Below, in pieces: positions 1 to 10,700 of a DNA stretch of 64,000 nt. The notes beneath the pieces are model-generated. The model was not told where the DNA came from. It saw only the letters and a list, made by a program, of their open reading frames with translations, and made no database searches. This DNA is from Fulvivirgaceae bacterium JP3-4 (lineage in GTDB: Bacteria; Bacteroidota; Bacteroidia; Cytophagales; Cyclobacteriaceae). Both the position numbers and the translations under genes were made by a program. Position 1 is the stretch's first letter; every line of letters begins with the position of its first letter. Location: the NCBI GenBank assembly GCA_029309925.1, contig JARKND010000005.1, positions 930,001 to 994,000 of the forward strand, read 5' to 3'.

Positions 1-764
1 ACCACACCACCACCTGCCTGAAAGGCACCGACACGTTCGTTGCTGAGACTTACAACTTCAGATTTCTCATGTGACGCTGACAGGTAACCGGAGACAACTG
101 CATACGGAGAAAGTCTCAGCCATTTTTCATGCAACACAAATTCTTTGCTCGCAACAATGTCAGCTGAATACACCGTTAGATTCAGATCTTCGGGTCCGTA
201 CATTTTGAGGAAGCTGCCCCGAACCGATGTGCTGAACTTCTGTTGCTTTTTGTGGAGGAGATTATACTGCGCCTGCGCTCCGTAAAATCCATAGTTCGCG
301 CCCGGGCTTTTCGTCAGGTAAATTCCAACATCAAGTTTTTCTGTGATACCAGCGCGTGCGGTCAATCCCATGATGGGCAAACGCGGACCGCCTATCAGCC
401 AGTGTGTCGAGTCAGGGTGGACGAACGTGTCGTTCCACGCGTCTTTGCTTTCATCAAGCGCAGTCGACCATTGCAGTATTGAAACTTCAAAGTTGCGCGC
501 ACCCATAGGCTTCGCGTCTGTGAGAGACCGGAAGGTAACAACAGCGCCAGCTTCTTTTGTGAATTCGCGCCACTCGGATTGCGTCAGTCCCGGATCGAGC
601 TGAAATGAACACTCACGCCAGCGTGAGTTTACGTGGAGCTTCGGATCTGCATCGCCTCCGGTATTATGTCCATGACCGGCATGAAGTATTACCTACTGGG
701 CAGATGCAGCTACATTGATTGCCACCAGGGCAACTAGAGTAAGAATGGGTTTTAGTGTTTTCAT
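1..764 (-). pseudogene. Secreted/outer-membrane protein gene with in-frame stop after the signal peptide; partial
   Basis: Reading the minus strand from ATG at 764 gives a typical signal peptide (MKTLKPILTLVALVAINVAA followed by SAQ) and then an amber codon at 695-693. The same frame then stays open for about 230 codons to the window edge, so the signal peptide and the body clearly belong to one gene. The body contains HAGHGHNTGGD, NFEVSILQWS, WLIGGPRLPIMGLTARAGI and LDVGIYLTKSPGANYGFYG. The last two resemble amphipathic beta-strands of an outer-membrane barrel, but I do not recognise the family. The C-terminus lies outside the window. A nonsense mutation, a sequencing error at one base (TAG for CAG or AAG), or translation from a downstream Met at about 483 are all possible. 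A short gap and a divergent promoter separate it from nothing obvious upstream except the AraC regulator. Confidence 0.6.
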
Positions 765-886
765 ATTGCGTTTTTTTTGTGATTCGACCGGGGATGAAAG
801 TCGATTTACACGGTGGCTTAACGCGAACCAGTTGAGGCAAGACCATCGAAATAAGGCTGAAAATGAACTTCCGTGAAGGCTGACAC

Positions 887-2005
887 CTAATTCTCTGATG
901 CGATTGGCACCTGCATGTATTCTGAGGGGGATTTGCTGGTAATTTTTTTAAAGTACCGGTTAAAAGATGACTTGGAATTGAAACCGCATTGTTGGGCAAG
1001 GGCGAAAAGTGTCAGCTTCCGGCTTTCCGGCAGACGGGCAATTTCAATAAATTCCTGGATGCGAATGCTATTGATGTAGTCGTAAAAACTTTTGCCTTCG
1101 CGTTCGTTGATCACCTGTGACACGTGGTTGTGCGGAACGTTGAGTTTTGCTGCGAGATCCATCAGGGAACAGTCCGGGTCCCTGTAAACTTTTTCCGTTG
1201 CCATAAGGATATTCAGCCTGGCATGGAGCGCCTGCGATGCTTCAGCCGATAATCCCGATTTCACATATTTAACCGCTTCCGCGGATGAATTGCTGCGAGC
1301 TGGTGCATCTTCCGCCAGTGATTGCGCTTCAGCTGCGGCACTTGTCTCCATAGGCCGACTAAAAATTACACCCTGGCGAATGCCGAAGAATCCGATGAAA
1401 AAAATAAATACCACCGTTGCGCTGAAGATCCAGTCACCATTTCCAAAAATGACAAGCATCCAGATAATAGCAAGCCAGATAATCAGGTTCCGCAGCCACG
1501 ATAAGTTTACTTTGTCAACCGATGAAAATTGCTGAACGATTGCCTGCCGATGCTGACGCAGTATATATAGAGACAACAGAATATAAACAATACCCGAAGC
1601 TGGAATGCAGAAACTGCGGATGAGCATGAATTTTTCGTAACCTATCCCATTGTTTTCGTACACAAATATCTTTTGCGCGACAGGCAGAAAAATGAACGGA
1701 ATCAGGTAGAGATAAAAGGCAATGGGCACAGCAAGATGGCCCAGCCAGTGCTGCATTTTCATGGCTCTGCCTGTCAGCGCACGGGTGTATATATAGAGTA
1801 ATGGGCCGTGCAGGAGCGGAAGTGGCAGGTCGAGGCCCCACAGCTGCGGATAAGTTTTTTGCCCGAGAAGTGTGACCATGAACAAGTGGAAGGCGATCAC
1901 AAGAAGCCACGCTGCGAGTATCCAGTCTGCCTTGCTCTTTTTGTGCTTGCCGAGCAACAGCAGGTCGAGGAACAAAGCCAAACCGACACCTCCGAGGTAG
2001 AACAT
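887..2005 (-). CDS. Membrane-anchored AraC-family transcriptional regulator
   Basis: The 372-residue protein has about six or seven hydrophobic helices in residues 1-215 (for example VGLALFLDLLLL, AAWLLVIAFHLFMVTLL and TVVFIFFIGFFGIRQGVIF), a linker, and a C-terminal AraC-type helix-turn-helix from about 265 to 365. The second HTH ends in the family signature FALAQQCGFNSKSSFNRYFK..SPSEY. This architecture is common in Bacteroidota and couples a membrane sensor of unknown ligand directly to DNA binding. An in-frame TGA lies just upstream, so ATG 2005 is the only plausible start. A second member with the same layout is encoded at 54693-55820. The gene reads away from the lipoprotein at 2271 and towards the broken secreted-protein gene. 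The target genes are not evident from the sequence. Confidence 0.9.
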   Translation of the reverse strand: MFYLGGVGLALFLDLLLLGKHKKSKADWILAAWLLVIAFHLFMVTLLGQKTYPQLWGLDLPLPLLHGPLLYIYTRALTGRAMKMQHWLGHLAVPIAFYLYLIPFIFLPVAQKIFVYENNGIGYEKFMLIRSFCIPASGIVYILLSLYILRQHRQAIVQQFSSVDKVNLSWLRNLIIWLAIIWMLVIFGNGDWIFSATVVFIFFIGFFGIRQGVIFSRPMETSAAAEAQSLAEDAPARSNSSAEAVKYVKSGLSAEASQALHARLNILMATEKVYRDPDCSLMDLAAKLNVPHNHVSQVINEREGKSFYDYINSIRIQEFIEIARLPESRKLTLFALAQQCGFNSKSSFNRYFKKITSKSPSEYMQVPIASEN

Positions 2006-2052
2006 AATGGAATTTACGAATTCGTTCCCGAATTTACCTCAGCGCAGAGTGG

Positions 2053-2253
2053 TTAGTTGCAGTGCTTCATGATAGCTTCTTTTGCAAATTCGAAATTCAA
2101 TTCGTTGGCTGTGCCGGGATGGAAACATTCCTCGATCTGCTCCGTACTGTTCGGATCTTGAAATGAAAAAGTTTTCCTGAGATTGAACTGAAGATTATAG
2201 GAGATGAAATGTCTGAGATAAAGTGTATCTTCATAGCTCTCTTCAAACCTCAC
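2053..2253 (-). CDS. Doubtful small ORF, 66 aa
   Basis: An open frame on the minus strand ends 47 bases before the AraC regulator and could be cotranscribed with it. Its composition (LRHFISYNLQFNLRK, ECFHPGTANELNFEFAKEAI) is not obviously random. I recognise no family, and the ORF fills the only space available for the promoter of the divergent lipoprotein at 2271. It could be a genuine small protein, the remnant of a C-terminus, or chance. Confidence 0.22.
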   Translation of the reverse strand: MRFEESYEDTLYLRHFISYNLQFNLRKTFSFQDPNSTEQIEECFHPGTANELNFEFAKEAIMKHCN

Positions 2254-2270
2254 CCTAACCCCTAACCGCT

Positions 2271-2804
2271 ATGAAATCAACAATTATTTTGATGATGTTC
2301 TGCGCGTCTGCTTACATCATCACAAGCTGTCAGACGAAGCCTGTGGAGTCCGCAACCCTTCCTGAGCCTGTAGTTTTACCCATGGAGATGACCTACAAAG
2401 GCCAGGTCGCTCTCGGTGATAACAACAACGTGAAAACGGTAATGGAATTTAACAAGCGCCTCTCTGGATTGAACACGGATGTTGGTGACCTGCTTGCAGA
2501 CACTGTGAGTTTTAATTTTGCAGACGGAATGCAATTTCTGAACCTTACGCGTGACTCAGCACTCGTGCTTATCAGAGACTACATTGGAGGGATGAACGAG
2601 GTGAAGGTCACGTTCACAAAGGCAATTCCAATCGACAACGTGGATATGAAACATGAGTGGGTACTGTCGTGGACTGACGAATACTACACTTACAAAGACG
2701 GTAAAAAAGAACATACCTATCTCCATGAGACCGTCAGAATGAAAGACGGAAAGATCAGGGAGGCATTCCAATACTCAAGAAAGGAGCCTGCAGCAAGCAA
2801 GTAG
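2271..2804 (+). CDS. Lipoprotein with NTF2/SnoaL-like fold
   Basis: The 177-residue product starts with a lipoprotein signal (MKSTIILMMFCASAYIITSC), with the lipobox ITS-C placing the lipidated Cys at residue 20. The mature part has the alpha+beta pattern of small NTF2/SnoaL-like domains: an N-terminal helix (VMEFNKRLSGLNTDVGDLLADTV), a strand with FNFADG, a helix after LTRDSAL, and C-terminal strands including HEWVLSWTDEYYTYKDGKKEHTY-like repeats and KIREAFQYSR. Bacteroidota encode many such secreted NTF2-like proteins of unknown ligand. No catalytic residues can be assigned. The gene stands alone, divergent from the AraC regulator with about 265 bases between the two starts. Confidence 0.75.
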   Translation: MKSTIILMMFCASAYIITSCQTKPVESATLPEPVVLPMEMTYKGQVALGDNNNVKTVMEFNKRLSGLNTDVGDLLADTVSFNFADGMQFLNLTRDSALVLIRDYIGGMNEVKVTFTKAIPIDNVDMKHEWVLSWTDEYYTYKDGKKEHTYLHETVRMKDGKIREAFQYSRKEPAASK

Positions 2805-3006
2805 AAATGATTTGAGCCATCAAATATCTGAGCAGGGTCTCAATCACGGGACTCTGCACTTAAATACATCAATTTATTCGAAGTGTGGTCGGCTTCTCCT
2901 GCATCGCGCTTCCCGCGCGGGAACTTGGCTTGTGAGTAAGCGCTCATCAACGATTCCATTCATTAATTACGATGAATGCAAAGCATGTGATGTTGATTTG
3001 CTTACA

Positions 3007-3014
3007 TATATTTG
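3007..3014 (+). promoter_or_regulatory. Candidate Bacteroidota -7 element
   Basis: TATATTTG matches the Bacteroidota TAnnTTTG -7 consensus exactly. It lies only 14 bases before the ATG at 3028, which would imply a very short leader. I could not find a well-spaced -33 TTTG, so the call rests on the -7 match alone. Confidence 0.3.
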
Positions 3015-3027
3015 CTGAAACCCTCAT

Positions 3028-3609
3028 ATGAAATTTCTTATTGCGATCATTCTGACGGCTTCCGTAACGGCTTTATATAGTCAACCTGCCACCAACGATG
3101 ACTACGTGCAGAACTTTTACGTAACGTGCAAGTCCGGAAAATATTCTGCCTACCAGGATATCCAGGTTGGTGTTCAACTCCTCGATACCAAACAATATTC
3201 ACGTTCGATCAACCGGTTTACGAAGGCGCTCTCAAAAGATAGCACGTGCAAGGATGCGTACTATATGCTGGCGTTCTGTTACCAGCAAACCGGAAAATTG
3301 CCAGAGTCAATTGCTTACGCAGACAGCGCTATCGCAGGCAATCCGTCAAGCCCATCGGCCTGGATCATCAAGGGAACCTCGCTTCTGATGTCTGGCGACT
3401 CGGTGCACAGCGAAGAATGTTTTAAGAAGGCAATAGAGGGTGCTCCTGATAAACTCGATGGTTACTATGGGCTGGCGCTTACATACTTCCGGCAGAAACG
3501 GATGCAAGAGTCGGCAGAAGTGATCGCCAGGTTCGAGGCCCTTGGCACAAAACCAACTGTTAACCGCGATGGAAAGAAGTTGGGCCGTCTCAAGGAGCTA
3601 GTCCGATAG
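3028..3609 (+). CDS. Secreted tetratricopeptide-repeat protein
   Basis: This 193-residue protein has a signal peptide (MKFLIAIILTASVTALYSQ) and about three consecutive TPR motifs between residues 50 and 165. Visible pairs are YSRSINRFTKALSKDSTCKDAYYMLAFCYQ, then KLPESIAYADSAIAGNPSSPSAWIIKG, then VHSEECFKKAIEGAPDKLDGYYGLALTYF (each split here at the helix boundary in practice). TPRs form a protein-binding superhelix, so a periplasmic scaffolding role is likely, but no partner is indicated. The next gene downstream (3752) is a truncated secreted protein of a similar kind. Confidence is high that this is a real gene and low for any specific role. Confidence 0.8.
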   Translation: MKFLIAIILTASVTALYSQPATNDDYVQNFYVTCKSGKYSAYQDIQVGVQLLDTKQYSRSINRFTKALSKDSTCKDAYYMLAFCYQQTGKLPESIAYADSAIAGNPSSPSAWIIKGTSLLMSGDSVHSEECFKKAIEGAPDKLDGYYGLALTYFRQKRMQESAEVIARFEALGTKPTVNRDGKKLGRLKELVR

Positions 3610-3751
3610 GGATCCCGACAGTCACGCATGATCGCATCGCCACAGACATGTGATTCAGTAAACCAATTCCCGGGAAATTGCTATCTTCCATCAGGATCCG
3701 GCACCAATCCACTTTCAACGTATAGCCATAGCGTTATTGCTCCATCAAACT

Positions 3752-3919
3752 ATGAAAGACCTTTTCAGCCTTTTCGTTTTAATTTTTTTATCATCCTTGT
3801 GCTTCAGCCAGGATTATCAATCGGATTTTAAGGAAGCACTCCAGTCTGGAGACACAACCGGACAACTGAAAATTCTGGAGGCATGGGAAAAGGCGAGTCC
3901 AAAAAACGCAGAACTGTAG
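3752..3919 (+). pseudogene. Truncated secreted TPR-type protein, 55 aa
   Basis: ATG 3752 opens a clear signal peptide (MKDLFSLFVLIFLSSLCFSQ) followed by DYQSDFKEALQSGDT, TGQLKILEAWEKASP and KNAEL, then a TAG. The segment after the signal looks like the first TPR of the longer Bacteroidota secreted TPR proteins, which normally continue for a few hundred residues. Here nothing TPR-like follows. A one-base frameshift would add only about a dozen residues ending in KYNLNF before another stop. I therefore read it as a 5' gene remnant rather than a functional small protein. A short secreted peptide cannot be excluded. Confidence 0.5.
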
Positions 3920-4000
3920 CCTTCGAGGCAACGCCCAAATACAACCTCAACTTCTGATGGATTGGCAGCGTTAGCCTCTGTGCTAAACACAACGAAGTCC

Positions 4001-4171
4001 TCAGTACCGTTGTCTGGGATCGCGTGTCATCCATTTGACAATGATGGCCAGCACGATTACGGCACCGAAAATCACCAGCGCTGGAAGTGCGATGTCTGCA
4101 TCAATAAATCGAACGCGATAGCGCTGTATCCAGAGAATCACTGGAAGAGTGAGGTGAAGGAATAGGGTCAT
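4001..4171 (-). CDS. Putative small membrane protein, 56 aa
   Basis: On the minus strand, ATG 4171 starts a protein with two hydrophobic segments: MTLFLHLTLPVILWIQRYRV at the N-terminus and ALPALVIFGAVIVLAIIVKW near the C-terminus, ending in MTRDPRQRY. The positive charges after each helix suit a small inner-membrane hairpin. The frame is open upstream to 4249, giving an alternative 82-residue form. I recognise no family, and the main support is composition, so it may be a chance ORF in an otherwise empty 410-base gap (3920-4333). Confidence 0.4.
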   Translation of the reverse strand: MTLFLHLTLPVILWIQRYRVRFIDADIALPALVIFGAVIVLAIIVKWMTRDPRQRY

Positions 4172-4333
4172 GAATGGGTCTTTGAATCTTAATGCTGCGT
4201 GCAACAAAATAGTAAGCGAAGACTGAACATGAAACTTACCGCGCTGCATTCAATCTTTGTTGGGTGAAGTTCACGTGAAACGAAGAAGCGTACTTCTTGC
4301 TTAACTTCGTTTTCAAATCAAACCCTTACAGCT

Positions 4334-4615
4334 ATGGAACCTTTCATGCGAGGCTTAATTGGCCTGAATGTGCTTGCCTATATTGTGGCGTTTGGCCTGG
4401 GCTATTACCGGAATCAGAACCTGACAATCTATGTAGTCTTCCTTGTCATTCAGATTATCATCTGGTTTATGGATGTGAAAAAGGTTGGCTACACTGGCGG
4501 GGGAGACGCAGCTGGTAATGGCATGGAGGCTGGATTTCTCGGCCTGATGTATTTTGGGTTGCAGATGGTGGTGATGATTGTATTGATCGTTACGCTTTTC
4601 AAAAGAAACCTCTAA
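4334..4615 (+). CDS. Small multi-pass membrane protein, 93 aa
   Basis: Three hydrophobic helices are visible: GLIGLNVLAYIVAFGLGYY (about 7-25), LTIYVVFLVIQIIIWFMDV (30-48) and LGLMYFGLQMVVMIVLIVTL (69-89), with a glycine-rich loop GYTGGGDAAGNG between the second and third. The start at ATG 4334 follows an AT-rich leader, and the short inverted repeat AAGAAG..CTTCTT lies at about 4280-4295. I do not recognise the family and no neighbour suggests a function. Codon composition looks like that of surrounding real genes. Confidence 0.7.
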   Translation: MEPFMRGLIGLNVLAYIVAFGLGYYRNQNLTIYVVFLVIQIIIWFMDVKKVGYTGGGDAAGNGMEAGFLGLMYFGLQMVVMIVLIVTLFKRNL

Positions 4616-4795
4616 GCCCGCCTCTTCTCGCTACTCCTTTTTATCTATCAATCGCTTTCGTATGTGCCTTCTGGTGAATCCGTAATTCTATCAGAAAATA
4701 ATTTTGAACGTGGGTTCAAAAAGACTGGAATTCCTTCCCTTAAATTGTTAGATTAATCTCCCCGATTTTAACGTGGTTATTATCGGGCCCCCACT

Positions 4796-7700
4796 ATGTC
4801 CAAAATTGCCCTCTTTGGTCTGCTGACGCTGATGCCGTTGTCTATCTTTGGCCAGAACGCGGACAGCGCGTCAGTTTCACTGTGGTCCGGAAACGGACAA
4901 ACCAGAATTTACCATCTGAACCAAGGCACTTTCAGCTACCGGAATACGAACACTTTTTTTGACATGACCTCGTGGGATTCCAGTCCTTACGGTGAGGGCC
5001 ATTTATATTTCAACAGCACTCCGGGAAATCCGGCAACCAGACAGTTTGTAATGAATTATCGGTTGCTTTCGCCTCTTGGATATGATGCGAACTTTGACCC
5101 TGGTTATCCTTTGGTGATAGTGCTGCACGACAAACCGCAAACCGGTAACTGCGCCAATTCGGGATCCTGTGCTTCTACGAATTGTTACTACTCCACGTCA
5201 TGCTGGAATCCGAATGATGCTCCAGTCGGAGCTAACGTGCGATTGCTCAACAATGACCTGCAGCTGATCTATGGCGGAGAAGATTTTCTTGCCGCACGAA
5301 ACCTGGCCGGTACTAAAAAGCCGGGCGCCCCGGATCTCGACAGCAGAGCCTTTCCTGGCTTTGTTGTTTTTCCGCAAAGCCTGAACGGATGGGATGACAC
5401 CAATACGGTTGCCAATGCTTTACGCCTCGTCAGGCTTCTTGCTGCCGAATACAATATTGATCACGACAAGATTTTTATTCAAGGCATGGGCAACGGTGCA
5501 CTTGGAACATTCAAGGCATTAAATATAGCTGAATGGCTTTTCGCTTCTGCAACAACAATGTCTGCTGCAGATGCACTCGCGTACCTGAACAGCACTTCGT
5601 ATGACAGCGTGAAAAATGTGCCTTTGTGGATTTTTCAGGGTGAGAACGATATCAAACCAACGCCAGCAGAAACTGAATCACTGGTGAGGAAAATAAAACT
5701 GAAAGGCGGAATGGTGCGTTATGAAAAACTGCAGCAAACGGGGAATGCTACATGGGAAAAGGCGTTTGCACATCCGGATTTTTTCGCCTGGATGTTGTCG
5801 CATGATAAGAGTAACATACATGTTTTTTATGACCATCCGGATTTGTGCATCGGTCAGCCGCACAGGGTAAGACTCGGACTGTCACATGGTTTTTTTTCAT
5901 ACCAGTGGGAACGAAACGGAGTGAAAGTCCCCGAAGAAAATTCTCACAATCTGCGAACAATTTTACCGGGCACGTATCGCGCGCGATTCAGCCGCAAGAG
6001 CAACCCAGCTGAAAGCGACTGGAACCAGTGGTCGCCACCGGTGGTTGTCGGTGAAGAAGAACCTGTAAAGCCGACAGTACATGCAGAAGGCACAGCGTTT
6101 CTTCCTGCGCTGAATGATGCGACAACAATTACTTTGACGACATCACCTGGTGCAGCAAAATATTTTTGGTACAAGGATGGTGTGTTGTTCAACACCGCAG
6201 CGGACGCTGATACAGTGAGCCGACTTACAATTCCCGCTGGCAACACGGGAGTGTGGCGATTACAAACCAGCGCATTCGATGGATGTAAGAGTCTGGAATC
6301 AGATGTGCATTACCTTTTTTTCCAAAATTCCCCCGCACCCGTCACCTTGCCGAAGCCCACGGTGTTTCAGGCAAGAATACTCTCGCCCTCGTCTGTTCTG
6401 CTGAATTGGAATGACGTGTCAAACCAGGAACGACACTATGAAGTGTGGAGACGGATATCCACAAATCCAACATGGGAATTCGTAGCCCTCACTGATGAGG
6501 ATCAGATTTTTTTTCATGACACCGGTTTGGTGCCCGGGTCGCAATACTGGTACAAGGTCAGGGCCGTAAATAATTCCGCTACGTCAGCATATGCGCCTGG
6601 CGATTCAAAGACTGATCCTTCGCCTGCACAGAACCTTGTAGTGAACCTGCAGGCAGAGACGGTGCTTCCATCGGCACCTTACGACCTTGAGGCTTCAGTG
6701 ACGGATGTGAATGCCGTGACTTTAAAATGGAGGTCGTCTTCGGATGCCTCGGGAATCCGCGAATATTACATTCACTATGGCGCGAATGTCATAAGGACGT
6801 ATTCTACCGATACCACCTACACCGTTCGAAATCTTCCCCTCAATTCACTGCTGTATTTCAAAATCAGGGCAATAGATAATGCTGGCAACTTTTCATCTTT
6901 CAGCAATCAGGTGAGCACGAGCACATACCTCACGGGGGTGTTTTACAAAATGAAGAATGGAAGTTACACCAACGCGACCGGTGTGCCGGACATCAGGCTC
7001 GCTGCGTGGTCATCGGGATCGTTTGGTGCTGACTTCCCGAATAATGTAAGGGTAAACATTGCAATCGCAGGTACCGGTCCGAATTACGCAGGCACTTTCA
7101 ATACTGCTCCTGGAAATTATGTGTTGGCAGAATCCGTTGTGCTGAAACGCGGTGGCTTGAGATTTGGGCGCGTCACTCCTGAGGGAAAGATCATTCGCAA
7201 CTCGGATGGCGTACATATTGGAAATGCCGATCTGTTTAATCCGTCAGGCGCATTTTCATTTGCACATCCGCTTGGCGGAAATTTTACTATTGATTACACG
7301 TGGACATTCTTTCCGGAAGCATCAGGCAAGCTCACTAATTTTTCAACAGCTGCCGCACCGGCCGGTCCGTTAACACAGGATGACCAGTTTATCATCGAAT
7401 ACGATGGCTATCTGAACATAAACGCAGCAGGTACTTATCAATTCAGATCGATCAGCAATGATGCCGTGCTGCTTTATGTTGACGGAGCGTTGGTATGCAG
7501 CGACTTTAATGGTGATGCTGCTAACAGTAACACAGAATCCACGAACACAAGTTTGGATGTAGTGCTGACCGCAGGACCACACCGCATCACGGTGCGGTTT
7601 CTCGAGCACATTGAAAGCCATCGACTCACGATTCAGTACCGCGGTACAACGGCAGGGCTGGACGCTGGACAGACGTTTGTTGACATCCCCGATAACGCGC

Positions 7701-10700
7701 TCAAAAGTTACGGCACATTTACGGCACCTCCTGTGCCTACTGCTCCGACAGCACTTGTGGCCGCATCGGGTGGCCAGACACAAATCAATCTGAGCTGGAA
7801 CTACAACGGCATTATTCACATTGCTGTGCTAGGCTCTTCAACCAGTGAAGGTGTAGCCGCCACGTTGCCCTATGCTACCAATGGTTGGGTGGGAAGATTT
7901 GTCGCGTGGTTCCGTACACAGGTACCGGGAACTACGCTGTCGAATTTGTCGGTCGGTGGGTACCGGACTGTGGATGTAATTCCAAGTGGTCCGGCAACAA
8001 AAAATATCACGTTCGCGATGGCTACCTACCCACACTTCATATTTGTCAACCTTCCGACAAATGATGTCTCAAGCAATTATCCGAACGCTTCGACAATGGC
8101 CAACTACCGCACGATCAAAGCGATCGCAGACGCGCGCGGTGTCCCGATGTACATCACAACAACACAGCCGCGAAACATTTCAAGCCAGACCGAGCGGTTC
8201 AAACTGAAGATTCAGGCGGATTCAATCCGAAATGCTTTTGGTGCGAACGTGATCGATATTCTTGAAGAGTTGTCCGATGCGACTTATAACATTGAACCGG
8301 TGTACAACTCGGGTGATGGTATTCACCTTAATGATGCCGGACATATCTACATTTATAATACCGCCAGGGATTTCATCATTCCAAAGATGAGTGTATTCAC
8401 GAGCTATGAAGTACATCGGGCTACAAATGTTAACGGTCCCTACACGCAAATTGCAACCGTAAACGCAAAGTTGTTCACTGACACGAATGTGGAGGCCGGT
8501 AAAACGTATTACTATAAAGTGAGAACTGCCACTGTAAACGGACTGTCATTATTTACCACAGTGTCAAGCGCAACGACAGGTGGAGATGCAACGCCTCCAT
8601 CAACACCAGCGGGCCTGACAGCAAATGCCTCGTTCAGCAAAATGATGCTCCAGTGGGACGCGTCTTCGGACAACATTGCAGTGAAAGGTTACGAGGTGTT
8701 TGTGGATGGCACGAAGGTTGGCACGTCCGCGGTCCCCGCATATGCTGTTGAAGATCTTGCTGCAGGGACTTCGCATAATTTCTTTGTAAAAGCATTTGAC
8801 GCAGCTGGGAATACATCAGCGGCTTCGTCAACGGTGAACGCCACAACACTGACCACGACCACCTTCTACTCCAAGTCGACCGGACAGTTAAATGCTTTGA
8901 ATACCTGGGGCGTTAACAACGATGGCAGCGGTGCAGCCCCCACATCATTCAGTGGCAACGGTCAAAATTACATTGTTGGTAACCGAGCCTCTGCTTCTGT
9001 GGGCAGCGCGTGGCGAGTGGAAGGAGACCTTTCGAAAGTGATTATTGCGGACGGAGTTTCTGTTACGAACACTGCCCCATTGGATGCAACGGTAGAGATC
9101 AACGGTTCAGGGACACTTGTGCTTGGAGGCACCCACGTGCCGGAGTTCGGGTCGCTTTCCCAGCAAAGTACTGTAGTGTACAACGCAGCAGCCGAGATTA
9201 AAAAAGTTTCTTACGGAAACCTGTCGCTGATGGGATCGGGCGTGAAAATTTTTGACACCGGAGAAACCGAGGTGCGTGGGAATTTATCTGTCGCGCCCGG
9301 CTTGTCTTTGCAGGGTGCGTTCCGGAATCTTTCATCGCTGAAAGTTTTTGGCGATATCATTTTCAATGGGCAGCCAGGCCCGGTTGAACCGGATGCAGCG
9401 ATACATCTTGTAGCAAACAGGAACGGCCTGCAGCAGTTTTCGTCTCACGGAGATCTGTCGCTTTTTAAAATTACCACAGGGCCAAACACGACTTTATCGC
9501 TGAATCCGGCCGGCCCGACCATTGCGCTTCATCTTGGCTCAGCTTCCGGAGGAGGGTTGTCGCTGGCAACCGGGTCACGACTGAGTATTTCGGGCACCAC
9601 TGTTGTGCTCAGCGGGGCTGCCGTCATCAATCCGCTCACCGAATCCGGTGTGATCGCGTCAAGCGGAGGAATGCTGGAGATTACATCCTCATCGCCTTTT
9701 AATTCGCGGATATTTTTTGACGGCACTGACTATACGCTCAGGCGCTTTGCTCAGAACCTTACGGGCGCAGGTAAAACTATTTTTCAAAACCGTGTTGACA
9801 TCTCACACGGCCTGAAGATTTTCAACGGAGAGGTTGTATCGGGTGGAAATGTGAGGTTGCTTTCAAATAGCGAGCGCACTGCGAATCTTGAAGAGATAGA
9901 AGGTACCGGATCAATAACAGGTGATGTTTCCGTTCAGCGTTTTGTTCCAGCTAAGGCACGCATGTATCGTTACATGTCGGCTCCTGTCGCAGGCGTAAAA
10001 GTTGAAAACTGGCAACAATATTTTCCGATCACAGGAAATTTTACGGGGCAGTCAACAGGCTTCACGAGTAATCCGTCAATGTTTTATTACAATGATCATG
10101 CACGAGAGTGGCTGCCGTTCCCGCCACCGCTGACGAACAATCAGGTCGTTCTGCAAAAAGGTGTTGGCTACGCGGTGTTTCTGCGCAACGGTGACTCCAA
10201 TGTAACAATGGAAGTAAAAGGAAGTGCTCACCAGGGTGACATCACGCTTCCGATCATGTCTGACATTTCCTCTTCTTCACAGGACGGGTGGAACCTTGTC
10301 GGTAATCCTTATGCATCCACCATTAGTTGGGGCAACGATGGCTGGGTGAAGAGCGGTCTGAATCAATCTGTTTCAGTTCGACAAAACCCTGAAGGAGTTT
10401 TTCGTTACTACTACTATGATCCGATCCTCGAAAGCGGTGTCGGCAACCTTACTGATGGGAAGATTGCACCGGGACAGTCGTTCTGGGTGCAGGCAATCAC
10501 GGCTAATCCAACGCTGATTGTAAAGGAGAGCGCAAAGGTTGACGAGGATGGAACCTTTCATCGTACGAGGGAAAGCAGTGTGCCGCATTTCATTGTGAAC
10601 CTTTCAAACAACGTCAGTTCAGACGCGACCTTTGTCGTGTTCACGGAGGCTGGAACACCATCGTATGATCCGGGGATTGACGCACCTAAACGTCAAAACG

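Noticed and set aside
2812-3018. 68-residue ORF between lipoprotein and TPR genes
   Set aside because: Starts from a non-ATG codon, lacks a recognisable family and occupies the promoter region of the TPR gene.
7370-7819. 149-residue minus-strand ORF within the giant protein gene
   Set aside because: Antisense shadow of the PA14/FnIII region with cysteine- and arginine-rich, non-family sequence.
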